DNA of 64,000 bases from Zygnema cylindricum (Eukaryota > Streptophyta > Zygnematophyceae > Zygnematales > Zygnemataceae): the NCBI GenBank assembly GCA_037447655.1, contig JBBHKE010000953.1:1-64000 (forward strand), in the 5' to 3' direction. The position numbers were made by a program, and so were the translations under genes. The notes beneath the pieces are model-generated. The model worked only from the letters and a program-made list of their open reading frames with translations, was not told where the DNA came from and did no database searches. Position 1 is the first letter of the stretch. The number at the start of each line of letters is the position of its first letter. Shown one piece after another: positions 25,062-37,066 of this stretch.

Positions 25062-27292
25062 CTACCAGATTCATCTGTACCGGCAGTTCCGCAAATCTTT
25101 CTGATTCCCTCTCTCGGTAACGACTAGTTTGGCACTTGTAAGCCAACAAACCTGTTCCTTTTAATGTAACAAGTAACAGATGATAAGGTTGGTTTTGAAA
25201 AACTGGAGGAAAGGGTCGTTTGTATACAGAAATACGCGAGAGGAGAATCACTTTTAGGAAGTGGGAGTAGGGAGATCAGCTTCTATGTTGCCAATCTCCA
25301 TTTCCAATCTCCATTTCGGGTTTATAAATCCTTTAGAAGTCACTTAGTCATTCAATAAGGGTGGGAGCCAAAGAGCCAATTTCATTCATCACACACTCGA
25401 CTTTTATTTTGTCATCACGTTTCTTATGACTATGATGCTTTGCTTCTCCTAAGCTTGTAGCTGAAAAAGGTAGACCACTGGATTCACGGAGGGACCTTGA
25501 CTTGTGAGGGGAAAACTATTGCTATGTTTTTGAGCTGCGCCCATCTCGTCACAAAGCCACTTCTTTCAATAGAGTTTACTGCCATTAACGACCAAATGTT
25601 TGGCAGTTTTTCAAGACTCAAAGTGTCACTTGTTTACTTCGATTCGGTTATCCAATGAGGATGTAGGTGTATAATTATAGGGCATAATTCACATCGCTAG
25701 GGAATTTTATTTATTCTAGAAACAGGTTCAATATTTATCAGTTATTAAGGCTGTGCAATAGTGGTGGGAACCATGGCTATGTATTTATGGAAGGTACATT
25801 TTGTATTCATCAGTGCAAGCCTGTCGACCCAAAGTGTATTCGATCAGAGGTTGTGACAAATATCACCTTTGTGATTTTACCCTTTGATGTAACATGGTTA
25901 TCACATTGAGTAATAAAATCCGGTTGGTGTTTTTTTAACTTATCTATGGAATGCCGTTTTGAGCCATTGGGGATGTATATTGCACTTTTCACTTCTTCAA
26001 GTTGCATTCCTAGGCCGCAAAATTTGACAGTTTTTTTTTTACTATTTGCTTGTTTCTATGCCAGCTTATGTCATTTCTAGTTAAAATACAAAAAACACCA
26101 TTTACTGGCCTCTGTTTTACGAGTCCCATGAACGAGGATATTCCAGCTATAAAGAAAATGTTACCCACCTTGTTGAATTCGTTATTGCACTGTGTGTATA
26201 CTCCTCTAGTAAAAGTACTTTACAAGCGTGAAAATTAACACGTTTATAGGTTGGAGTTGCGGAGTCATGACTTCCAAAGGCGGAAGTGATCCCTCCAAGT
26301 CAGAAGAAGAAGTCTTCCATCCCAAGAGTTTTCGTCCTTGGATGAAGATCTCCATCTAAGGGTATAGGGCTTTGCTCCTCGGGTGGTACATGACAAATCT
26401 CCTAAAACAGTATCATTCTTGGAATGTCTGTGAGGCATATCACCATGGCCCAATGTTTGACGATCAGGATCTGTCACACTAAAGGGACATTGTGCCAAGC
26501 ACCATGGTTTGGGAAAGTAAAGTAGGTGTTTACTATTATCACGGTATTTCTCTTTCCAATAGATAATAAGTTGTCTTCAATCCATTATTTCGTAGTTTCA
26601 CGACACCCTATTTGTTGGACGCTTAGTTACCAAGTCCATGAGGCATGTTCGTCGTATCTTTGCATGGCCACCACTTGCAATGACGGTTATGCTAATTTTC
26701 AATGCCTAAATTGCCTAACAATGATTTTTTCTATCATTATACTATCTGCGTATTTGTCATGACTCTTCTTCCTCGTTACCAAAGTCTAACTTCTGTCAAT
26801 GTTGGGAGCAATCGAAAAATATTTCTTCTACCTTTTCAATTTTCCTTTCTACTCCATCCTTTCCCGCCATCACGCTAGGCAAAAACCCTATTAAGCTATT
26901 AGAGTACGGATGGTGCACCATTTTGACTCCGCTGACGCAGTCGATGACGACAACAACTAGACTTTGACGTATGCTGAAACAGGCGGTAGAAGCGAGGACG
27001 CGAGTTTGGACGCCGGTGCAGGACACTTGTGACGCAGGCGAATGAAAAATTAGGGCAAATTTTCGTGTGAATATTTGAAAGTATTTCGTTGTCGAGTCAC
27101 GCCATAAAAGTAAAGCGTCGTACGGTTTCCTAACAATGTTCATATATACAACATCGTACTATATTGTACAATGCTGATATGTTTTGACGGGAACTCGCTC
27201 TAGCACAAGAACGTCGTTTGAAAAATGTGCGCGCCAACGACAAAAAAAATTAACGTGGAGCGAATTAGGGTATTTTCGCATGTAACTGGAAC
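25062..27292. other. Phytochrome 1 3' flank; no gene seen
   Basis: The 3' UTR presumably starts at 25062. No further exons or recognisable domains. Short open frames at 26265-26498, 26526-26762 and 26796-27143 have no family resemblance. The last stretch (27261-27292) contains TTAGGG followed by TATTTTCGCATG, resembling an additional end of the adjacent FB element. Confidence 0.45.
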
Positions 27293-27528
27293 TTAGGGCA
27301 CTTTCCCAAGTGCTAAAGTTACAGTTATTTTATGTCGTTTTCCTCTATAACTTGGAAACAAACGAGAAAATCTGCAGCCTTACCAAAAAAATGAAAATAC
27401 CATTTTACAAGTTGCGTTACCTTAAAACTTTATATGTACTACGGTTTGTCGTTTAGCGCGATGCAATTTGTCGTCTAGCGTGTTTCGAGCCACTGTCGCG
27501 TCCTTTCAGCTCATCTTCAAACTTTATA

Positions 27529-27554
27529 TAAAATCACCTCGCGAGGTGATTTTA
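27529..27554. repeat. 26-bp palindrome, left FB arm
   Basis: Perfect palindrome with core AATCACCTCGCGAGGTGATT, flanked by TATATA-like sequence. Same sequence in the right arm and in the short FB copy. Confidence 0.9.
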
Positions 27555-28026
27555 AATATAGTTCCATGAGGTGAGCGAATAGGCAGATGTTGTCACACGT
27601 GTCAATTTTTTCAACTATTTTTGTGCGCGGAGTACCAAAAAAAAAACCCACTGCACGTTTCCAAGCTGTGCGTGACTTTTTCCATACGCTTTTTTCCGTA
27701 CAGTGGCCGTGGAGGGGTCTCGACCAACGGACGCCATTTCGCAAAAGTGAAGTCCGTGATAGCGCCCCTCTCTCTCTCCCTCTCCCATTACCACGCCTGT
27801 CTCACAATTCTTGCAACGTAAAACGTCAATAATGGTATTAAATGAAATATCTCTGAAAACAATTTCTTTTGACTATCTTTGGGCGTATCTTGATGGCAAG
27901 TAGAGTGAGAAAACACAAAAAAATACAATCAGGAAACCATGGCGGAAAGTTTTAGAATATGTGACTCACAGTTAAGCGTGACGTGCGTGACGTCATAATG
28001 TCAAAAACCCTAAACACCTGTAATGC

Positions 28027-28160
28027 CTCCACGTCGACAATGTGGCGTACAGACATTGCGAAGTGATAGAAACTGTTCAGCGTGCGGGTGGACGTCTGAA
28101 ATTGAAGCCGAGTGGAAGTTTCGCAACATTTTGTGTACCCTTTATTTGTCACATGTTTCG
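28027..28160 (+). pseudogene. Captured coding fragment, PDZ-like, second copy
   Basis: Frame LHVDNVAYRHCEVIETVQ followed by RAGGRLKLKPSG, preceded by an in-frame stop just upstream. It aligns with the 12464-12610 fragment without gaps, with mostly conservative changes. The pattern of V-D-N-V, R-H, E-V and A-G-G-x-L-x-L resembles the last two strands and helix B of a PDZ domain (inference). Conservation of the frame between two element copies suggests descent from a coding exon. Confidence 0.4.
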
Positions 28161-28960
28161 TTACATGTCTACACTTGTCACTTTTTGAAGTGACAAGTTA
28201 TTTGCGCTTACATCGAAATGTAAGTTGTACGGAGGATCTTCGCTAGAAACAAAGTTACAAGATTAAAGTTTCGGTTACACAGGAAAGTGCCCTTAGTCTG
28301 ATTACTTTGTTTTTTAGCGAAGATTCTCCGTAGAACTTTCAGAGCATTCATATGTAAAGAAATGAAATCGTAACTTTAGATTGTGACGGAAGTAGAGGTG
28401 GGTGTAATTGTGACGATTGTAGACGAGTACAAAACTCGCGACAATTGATGACGTTTACAAAATAGCGACGGTTGTAGACGTCTAGCCACTTGTGACATTG
28501 TAGATGTTTTGGGTTTGAGACATTTTGACGTCACGCTCAAATTATGATAGCGTCGACGTCACTAATTCTAAAACATCCGCCATGGTTTTCCGATTTTGTT
28601 TTTTCGTCTGTTCTCACTCTACTTGCCATCAAAATAAGCTAAAAGAAAGCCAAAGGAAATATTTTTTATATATCTTTCATTTTATACCTTTTCATTGCAA
28701 GAATTGTGAGATAGACGCGTTACTGGGAGAGTGAGAGAGAGAGAGGCGCTTTCACGGACTTCGCTTTTGCGAAATGGAACCCGTTGGTCGAAACCCCCTC
28801 CACGGCCCATGTACGGAAAAAAAGCGCACAGAAGAAAAGTCACGCACAAGGCAGCAAACGTGCGTTGGGTTTTTTTTTTGGTACTCCGCGCACAAAATTG
28901 TCAAAAACTTTTGACACGTGCGACATCGCTGCCTATTCGCTCACCTCATGTAACTATATT

Positions 28961-28986
28961 TAAAATCACCTCGCGAGGTGATTTTA
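28961..28986. repeat. 26-bp palindrome, right FB arm
   Basis: Identical 26-bp palindrome to that at 27529-27554, in the opposite arm of the foldback element. Confidence 0.9.
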
Positions 28987-29237
28987 TATAAAGTTTGAAG
29001 ATGAGTTGAAAGGACACGAAATTGGGTCGAAACGCGCTAGACGACAAACTACATCGCACTAGACGACAAAATGAAGTACATATAAAGTTTCACGCTAACG
29101 CAACTTGTACAATGGTAATTTCAATTTTTTGGTACGGTTGTGGATTTTCACGTTTTTTTCTAAGTTATGGAGGAAAACGAGAGAAAATAACTGTAACTTT
29201 AGCACATGCGAAAGTACCCTAAGGGAAACTTCCATCG

Positions 29238-29346
29238 GAACATATTTTAGTGTGTTCCGCTGTCGTGTACGTTAACTTTTAGAAGAGCGTAAAAACCACG
29301 CTTAGCTTTTAGCTTCCCGACAACGTAACACACTAAAATATGTTCG
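29238..29346. repeat. Small inverted-repeat element
   Basis: GGAACATATTTTAGTGTGTT near 29239 is repeated inverted as AACACACTAAAATATGTTC ending near 29346. The loop of about 50 bp has its own GCTAAAAGC/GCTTTTAG complementarity. It could fold as a hairpin or be a minimal TIR element. Confidence 0.6.
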
Positions 29347-29481
29347 GACAAAAAAATAAAAGTTCCATGAGCAATTCCCCAGAGCAACGGAAAGCCCTTC
29401 GTTCGTCGCTGAAAACAGAAAATCTATACAATAATATCTCGTCATTCTCTACAATCATCGCATTCGACTGCCTTGACAAAG

Positions 29482-30189
29482 CATAGTTCAAAAGTAGGTG
29501 ACCGTACGCCCATACAATATGCCTATTGTACGCAAAACATACAATATGCTCTTAAGACCCGTATTGCATTGGCCGAAAATTGAAATAAAATAGGAACAGG
29601 GTTGAGTTGCACATCAATCGATAGAGAATTAAACGACATGTCTAAATTTTGAAAAAAAATCGGACAAAAAAAAATCTGTGAGTTTTGAGGGACTTTTCAT
29701 TTAAACCGTCAGATTTGGACGATTAGACGGTCGCTAATCAAAGTAGGCAATTTAAAAAGATCACATGAAAAGCCCATAACACAACTTACGAAAGGACAAA
29801 CTGTCATATTAGCGTATGCAATTTTGAGGGCTACACTAAATAAAGCCTCAAATTGACCAACCAGGCAGTATGGGACAATAAAAAAAAAATACCACACTGC
29901 CAAAAAAATTACCAAAACCTACAGTATAAATTTTGTTTGGTTGCCCGTCCGCGTTTTTTTTTTTTCCCGGTTTTTTTTCCCACAGAATGTCATCCTACGC
30001 TGTGTCAGTTCGCTAAAAAAAATCGTTCGACGGCGTGCGTTGTACTTTGATCTTACGTCATATTCGGACGTTCGTACATGAGTAAGCACGACGCACACAC
30101 ATACAGTATGCCTACGTTGCGCGAGTTTTGTGCAGAGTTTTGTGCACCTACTAAAGGCCTACCTTAAAAAAGCCTACTTTTGAACTATG
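29482..30189 (+). mobile_element. TIR element family F, long copy
   Basis: About 708 bp starting CATAGTTCAAAAGTAGG and ending CCTACTTTTGAACTATG, a perfect 17-bp terminal inverted repeat. The interior has the family blocks ACAATATGCCTATTGTA and GATCACATGAAAAGCCCATA, and a T-rich stretch with AATGTCATCCTACGC. No transposase. Confidence 0.8.
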
Positions 30190-30209
30190 AATCAAAAGTA
30201 GGCGTTTTT

Positions 30210-31178
30210 TGTAACAGGATCTCATACCTCTCAGAAAATCCCATTACTACAAACAATCCCAACCACACATTCCACACATTGGAAAATACACATCCACATT
30301 GGACCACACTCACATAAGGATAAACTTTAATTTAGAAGAAGCTTCTTTCCACATAACATTAGCTTGGTCTCTTGCCCTCGTGGCTCAACCCTTCTTATTA
30401 AAGTGTTTTCCACTACTCTCCACTCTTAATAATTCTATCTCTTAACTACTAAAACACTATTTAGTTAGTAAGAGATTTCAATGCAAAAATGCCTTTTCTC
30501 CAATTTGGTATTAATCGCTCAAGACCAAGATCAGCCGGAATTTCCACAAAGTTTTCCAAAGGAAAAGATGTCTACTCTCCTCTTACACTTCACTATTTAT
30601 CCATCATCGCCTTGGACTAGCCAGGCCAAAGTCAACGCTCCGTTTTAACAGGCTTTTACCTGGGCCAATCATTGATCAACAAGGACTCAGACTGACCAAT
30701 GCAAAAACGTGCGAAATCTCTTACTAACTACTTAGCACTTTACTAACCAATCAAATGTTACGTTCACTACGTAACATTTACGTGCAAAAGTGCGCGCCAA
30801 ACGAAACGTGACTTCGCACGATCAAGGCGTAAAAAATTTCGCACGCGAAACTTCCTGAGAAATTCCCTTAAGTGAAGGTGACGTTTCGTACTAAAATTTG
30901 TTCAAAACGAACCACCGTGCATACTAAACGTTTCATTAGAACTTTATGTAAAGTACATGCGTAATTTCGGTACTAATTTGACCCTTAACCCGTTTCAATG
31001 ATACCCACTTGTTATTTAGACCCCACGCTGTCACCTAAATACACCCATCGCTATAACTTTTAAAATATAACTCCAAATAGCGTGATTCTTTCGCGGACGT
31101 CTACCAAATTTAGTACTCTATAATCATAACACCTAAACACCCCTTTATAAACAAGTTCGATCCGCTATTACGGTTACA
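30210..31178 (-). repeat. 3' LTR of chromovirus A
   Basis: 969 bp, matching 37067-37833 plus 42154-42356, with the ends typical of this family. Followed on the right by the polypurine tract of the element (31179-31195). Confidence 0.9.
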
Positions 31179-31319
31179 TCATCCCCTCCTTATTTTTAAC
31201 TTACCTCAGTTAAAACACCATTAATTCAAAACACCATTAATTCTCAAGACGGGACTTCTATATTATTATCCCTCCAATACCTCTATAAAAACTCCGAATT
31301 TTTATCCTCTAAAGTCAAC

Positions 31320-31500
31320 TCATCCTCAGGCCTTCCTAGATAATGCACTTGCCATAATATAGTATCGCTGACCTTAAACTGTTGACCAACCCAATCTATT
31401 ACCCATCTGTGGACTTCAGGTTCTATAATTATTGAGGGATCCAATTCCAATTCTCCTTCAGTTGGTCAAAGATTCGCTAGTTTTAATTGGCTGATGTGTA
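31320..31500 (-). pseudogene. Chromodomain remnant, chromovirus A
   Basis: Reverse-strand translation gives the same chromodomain tail as 58446-58652 (EVHRWVIDWVGQ, then HYLGRPEDELTLED), including the aromatic residues of the chromo fold. Chromodomains of chromoviruses guide integration to marked chromatin. Separated from the integrase by stops. Confidence 0.7.
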
Positions 31501-31844
31501 TCACTGGATGAATTTTTGTTGAAGGCGGAAAGTCCAATTTGGCAGCAACTGACGATATCATCTCGATTACATCTCGATTACAGTAAATGGTCCAATGTAC
31601 TTAGGAGCAAATTTCCCCGTAGGATCCGATTGTCCCTCGATCTTGCACCTGTAATGAGTTGTAGAAAGCTAAACCTTGTCACCTGAGCGTAACACCCAAT
31701 CACCCCGTTTGCGGTTAGCATTTAATTCTTGCCTCCTTTGTGCCTCCACTAATGCATCCCGAACAGTTTTCCAAACTGTTTGAACGTATTCCCAAAACTG
31801 TGTTCCAAAACCTCTATTTTCTTGAGTGACCCCTGTTTTTAAGT

Positions 31845-32837
31845 TTATTGCTTCTCTAAGTTGGTATCGTATGCAACTTTAAATGGTGAGAATCCTGTAC
31901 TAGCATGTTTACATGAAATGTATGCAAATTCCATTAATGGCAGTTTAGATTCCCATGTGTTCTGGGTTCCACTGCAAACAGTCCTAAGCATTTCTTTTAG
32001 TGTACGGTTCATCCTTTTTGTCTGTCCATCTGTCAGAGGATGATAAGCGGTACTCATTTTCAATTCAGAGCCTAAATTTTGCTGTAATTCTTTCCAAAAT
32101 GCAGACGTAAATTTAGAATCTCTATCACTGACTATAGATAGAGGGACTCCATGATGTTTGACCACGTTGTAAAAATATAACTTTGCAATATCTACAACTG
32201 AATGATTGGTTTTGCAAGGGATAAAGATTGCCATTTTATTGAACCTATCCACTACAACCATGATAGTGTCATTTCTTTTAGATGTAGTTGGCAACCTGAC
32301 AATAAAATCCATACTGACAGATTCCCACAGTCTTTCGGGGATATCCAAAGGTTTTAAGAGACCTTTAAGTTTTTGGGTACTAGGTTTACTCTGTTGGCAA
32401 GGGACACAACTTTCCACGTGTTTTGACACCTCCTTTGCCATCCCAGGCCAAAACAATCTACTTTGCAATCGACTAAGAGTTTTATCTCGACCTAGATGTC
32501 CTAAATGCTCATGAGCTTCCCATAAAATTTGTTTTCTTAAGTCTCCCACTTCAGGAATGCATAATCTATCCCCAATTTGCAAATACAGTAAACCATCCTC
32601 TAGTCTAAAGTTTTTGACATGCCTCTCATTCAATGGGTCAGAATTCCCTCCCGATATATTATTGCAAATCACAGCAAAATAAAGATCTTTATCATAACCA
32701 TTTCTAACAGTATCTAAAAACAATTCATCATGAACCACAACATTTATTTCAAAACATCTACACAAAGGATCTGCGACTACATTTGTCTTCCTATGAATAT
32801 GTTTGACATTAAATTTGAAATATGCTAATGTTTGCAT
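31845..32837 (-). pseudogene. Integrase with RNase H tail, chromovirus A
   Basis: 330-codon open frame. It begins with the end of RNase H (KTNVVADPLCR), then an HHCC zinc domain (HEHLGH...CVPCQQSK), then the DDE core with the first Asp in SMDFIVRL and the second in SDRDSKF. The third catalytic residue, normally Glu in DGQTER, reads Lys (DGQTKRMNR). The integrase is therefore predicted to be inactive even though this stretch is open. Confidence 0.9.
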
Positions 32838-32846
32838 CCACCTAAC

Positions 32847-33314
32847 CTATCTGCTAGTCATAACCTGTGCATCACTTAATCTCTGTAAATAAGAAGGTGC
32901 TTTATTATCACAGTGAAATGTAAATACTTTATTATGCAAATAACAACGCCATTTCACCAATGCATGTACAATTGCACGTAATTCCTTTTCTTGTGCTGTA
33001 TAGTTCTTTTCAGCATCATTGAATTTTTTGGACTCAAAAGCAATAGGATGAAAGTATTTGCCTACTTTTTGACTTATGACTACACCTAGACCTTTATGAG
33101 ATGCATCTGTGGTGATCAAAACTTCGAATTCCACGGCAGGGTCAAGATACACCAGGGTAGGGGCAGAGGTCAACTTCCATTTTAGTTCCTCGAATGCTCT
33201 CTCCTGATCAGCTCCCCACACAAACGTCTCCTTCTCCCGAAGTAAATCCGACAAAGGTGCAGCGATCATACTGAAGTTCCTGATAAATTTCCTGTAATAA
33301 GTGGCCAATCCCAA
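32847..33314 (-). pseudogene. RT-RNase H domain, chromovirus A
   Basis: Open segment starting GLATYYRKFIRNFS (RT thumb/connection) through TTDASHKGLGVV and AIVHALVKWRCYL of the RNase H domain. It is split from the RT by a short stretch with stops and ends at a stop before the integrase frame. Confidence 0.88.
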
Positions 33315-33433
33315 AAACGATCTAACTTTTTCTATTAGTAGGTTGTTTCCAATTTTGGATTGCTAAAATTTAAGATGGATCTGTTTTAACACCTTCCCCA
33401 CTGACTATGTGTCCCAAAAATAATTGTTCACTT

Positions 33434-34309
33434 TTAAGAAAAGCTCGATTTTGACAATTTTCTATATAATTTTCTTTCTCTTAACCTTTCAAACACTCTT
33501 CTTAAATGAATTACATGTTGTTCTTTAGATTCACTGTAAACTAAAATATCATCTATAAACACTTGGACAAACTCATCTATGTAATCTGAAAAGGTTTGGT
33601 TCATTAATCTTTGGTAAGTAGGCGGTGCATTCGTTAAGCCGAATGGCATCACTATCCATTCGAAATGACCCACCCTAGTCCTGAAAGCAGTTTTATCAGC
33701 ATCTTCAATTCTAATTGGCACCTGATTAAAGCCACTACGTAGGTCAATCAACGAAAATACTTTAGCACCTTTTAAACGATCTATCAAATCAGAAATTAAA
33801 GGTAACGGATACTTATCCTTCACCGTAATCTTGTTCAGACTACGATAATCAACACACATTCTAAACGTTTCGTCCTTCTTTTTGACGAAGAGAACTGGTG
33901 CTCCGTACGGTGATTTGCTGGGCTGAATATGTCCTTTCTCTATGAGTTCCTCGATCTGTTTCTTTAATTCCTCGTGCTCAAAGAAACTGTGCTTATAAAT
34001 TCCTGTGACAAGAGGGTTGCATCCACGTTCAAGGTTAATAACATGTTCCATATCTCGGAAAGGTGGCCTTCCTGAAAGTAAATCACTTGGAAACACATCT
34101 TGAAATTCAAAAATCAAATCTTTAACAACAACATCAGATGTATTAATGTCAGATACAAAATCAGATTTCAGTTTTTCGAGAGTTTTAGTGGTGTCTGATT
34201 TAGGGATGACATCAATGTTAGTGTTTTCTCCCCCCCTTTCATCAGTAACTGCCTCAGTTACTAATAACAAGAAAGCATGATTTGTCTGATCTTTTAAGTG
34301 CTTTTTCAA
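33434..34309 (-). pseudogene. Reverse transcriptase, chromovirus A
   Basis: 291-codon frame with RT blocks in order: [67 protein letters not shown] and the catalytic [10 protein letters not shown]. All polymerase aspartates are present. It ends early at a stop after SKSSFS. Confidence 0.92.
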
Positions 34310-34443
34310 TTGTTTAGCAAAATCAAACCTTCCACTCCCAATCTGGTTATGTTTTTTATATGATTCCTATGCAATTTCTTAGGAGATAATGCTTGCAAAA
34401 CCTTCCAACCGTTTTCAGACTTCACTTTCAAAGTGTTAATTTC

Positions 34444-34752
34444 TCAATTAATTTGAGGATTGTTTTCAGTTAACCAAGGCTTTCCAAGAATTAGTTCTTC
34501 ACTTCCCAAATTCATTATTTCACACACAACTTTCATTTTATCACCCTGGATATCAACTTCTATTGTGTCAGTTTGTAAGTCTAATGTGGACTTATGATCA
34601 TTTGCCACTTGAACATGTAAAGGCTTTTCCCTTATGACAGTAGGAATTTTATTTTCCTCTACAAATTTATGTGAAATATAATTATGTGTGGCACCTGAAT
34701 CAACCATTACTCTCAACGGTTTTCGTTCCACTAATGACTTGAATCTAATCAA
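34444..34752 (-). pseudogene. Retropepsin protease, chromovirus A
   Basis: Aspartic protease domain with active-site MVDSGATHNYIS and the distal LILGKPWL strand. Bounded by stops, out of frame with gag and RT. Confidence 0.88.
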
Positions 34753-35059
34753 ACTGTGTCTGGTGTCATCATAACTTAACTATTCTAACATAGGTCGTAT
34801 GTTGAGAATTTCATCAGAGTGATTCTTTAAACTATGCAGTGTAGTGAGAATCATAATAAATTCAGCTATCCTAACTTTTCCATTCATTAATTTGCCCTCC
34901 AGAGTTAACTCTTTAACTTCTGGATCCAGTTTACTCAACGGAGGACTTTCAATTAGTCCTTTCCGTTTCCCACCTCCTGGGCTTCCTACTCAGCTAGGTA
35001 GAATGCAATATCCTATTGGAGACCTTCATTTACATGTTCAAGTGGCAAATGATGAGAAC

Positions 35060-36275
35060 CTTTATCTACACAGTCTTTAGCGTAATGATCTGGACCTCCG
35101 CATTTGAAACAAGTGATTTTCTTTTTGGGTTTTGTGCACTCTCTACTAAAATGTCCCTCCTCTCCACAATTATAATAGTTAATCTTTTTCAGTTGTGCAC
35201 ACTCAAATGCTCTATGACCCTTTTTCTGACAAATAGTGCATGTGGGGATGGTAAGGTTAGGCTTCTGAGCATTAATGCTTGGTTTAGGACTCTAAATGTA
35301 TCCCGCTCTATTGTTAAATTTGTTTCTTGCATTAACACTCTGTCCACCTTTCTAATTTCCCCTGAAAATATTTTGCCTATTCACCAGACCAGCATTCAAA
35401 CCCTTATCTACAAATTCCCCCTCATCCGACTCTGATACTTCATTCACATTACCCCTAAGTGATCTAGTTTCCCGATTATACCCCAACTGAACCTCTAATT
35501 CCAATGCCTTGCCTTATAATTCTTTGAAATTATTAAATTTTTGATGTTTCAATTATGATTTCAGTATAGGGTTTAGATAATTTAACAAATGCAACTTAGC
35601 CATTTCATCAGTCAAACCTATGACGTGAATGCTATATGAGTCAAATTCCATAATGTAATCCTTCACAAATCCAGTCTGCTTACAGTTCAGCCACGTTTCT
35701 TCCATTCTGGATTTAAAAGTGACAGACAAAAATCGCGATTTGGTCGCGGTTTTAAAAGTTTCCCAATTAGCATTATCACGAATAAATTTAGACCTTCTAT
35801 GAGTGTAATACCAAATCTAAGCATCGCCTTTCAGACAACTAACAGCAAAAGAAGTGTAATCATCACGATCACAATTTCTAGATTCCAAATAATACTCCAT
35901 ATGAAAAATCCAAGCATCCAACTCATCAATCTTCTTACCATCAAACGATGGTGCCTCACTAATAGACAATTTCAGATCTCTTATCTTCTCAGGTCTATCA
36001 TGATCATCCTCCCTAAAATTGAATTTTTTTTTACTACTTTCACCCTTTTGGTCATTAATATCATTTTTGGTCTGAATTAAGTTAATAAGTTCATCTAATT
36101 TCTCATTTGAAACATTTCCATTTTCTTTAGCAACTTTCAATTCACTTTTCAATTTGGAAATGGTTTCATCCACAGCGGTACCATGATTATTAAATCTTTT
36201 GATTAATTTCACAATACGCTTATTCAACACATTCAAAGCATTCTCCATTTCACGTTTCCATACAGAATTTGTCAT
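35060..36275 (-). pseudogene. Gag with three zinc knuckles, chromovirus A
   Basis: Starts at MTNSVWKREMENALN (36275). A coiled-coil-like N-terminus is followed by the retrotransposon gag core (DAWIFHMEYYLESRNCDRDD), with a stop at 35817. Further left are three CX2CX4HX4C knuckles: CTICQKKGHRAFEC, then one whose first Cys is Tyr (YYNCGEEGHFSREC), then CFKCGGPDHYAKDC. Degraded by several stops. Confidence 0.85.
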
Positions 36276-37045
36276 TATTACACAATGAACTCAAGCAAAA
36301 GGCTAGAAAGGATATATTTTCCCAAAGAAATTTGCTGCAGATTTGAAGTCCTAAGATTGTTCCAATCCAAGACTTCTTCTCCTTAACGAATCCTTTGAAA
36401 ATGTCAAAATCTGAGAAATAAAAAAAAACATTGACAGTAAGTTAGTGCAAATTCAAACTTCAATTTCCCAACATTGAAACAAAAGGTAAGAATTTCCCCA
36501 CAAATTTTGCAACAGCAAAATTGAAAGCTCTCAAAGGTAAACCACAAATTTTGCAACAGCAAAATTTAAAGCAATCAAAGGTAACAATTTAGGGTTTGAA
36601 AAGTTTTGTGTCATTTCTGGACTCCTTTGCTCTTGAAGAAGTAAAGTACTCCACTTTCCTTCTCCTCCATTAGCAAATTTCCCACTTCCCACTACATCAG
36701 GATCTTTAACTCTGTTATCCTCACATCCTCACCCTTCATGGCTTCAAGCCCTCCCTCTACACATGAATCATTGCTAGGAGAAGGCAAGTTTGTTTGGCCT
36801 CTACGTAATTGGAGTGAGTTTAAACGGTGACTACACTGCCCATCCCGCCTTAGTCCTTAGGACGTGAGCACGCCCCACATCTAACCAGCGGCCGCACATC
36901 TAGCCAGCGGCCGCAGCCAGTGTGATCACCCAGTTTCCCTCCAATCCCCTACCACTTCACATTGTGGTTCTACCGACACAGGTTGGAGCACACTCACCGG
37001 TCACAGCAGTCGATATTTTTGTGAGCAAACTTCTCCTTGATTTCT

Positions 37046-37066
37046 AACTAAAGCTTTAATACTATA
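37046..37066 (-). other. Primer-binding site of chromovirus A, degenerate
   Basis: Reads TAGTATTAAAGC on the minus strand where copy B has TGGTATCGGAGC and the initiator-tRNA consensus of plant elements is TGGTATCAGAGC. Nearly all differences from copy B are G-to-A or C-to-T. Confidence 0.75.

Larger units (their letters stand above)
27293..29222. mobile_element. Foldback DNA element, family FB, long copy
   Basis: About 1.93 kb element whose two halves are inverted copies of each other. It starts TTAGGGCACTTTCCCAAGTG and ends CGAAAGTACCCTAA. Matching arm segments include the ACTTTAT...AAATCACC palindrome region (27529-27554 against 28961-28986), the GTGGCCGTGG...CGGACGCCATTTCGC block (27700-27750 against 28760-28810), the CTC/GAG microsatellite (about 27770 against 28735), and ACCATGGCGG (27938 against 28580). 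The arms are roughly 700 bp with an unpaired centre of about 480 bp. The centre holds the PDZ-like fragment. No transposase, so it is non-autonomous. Confidence 0.75.
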
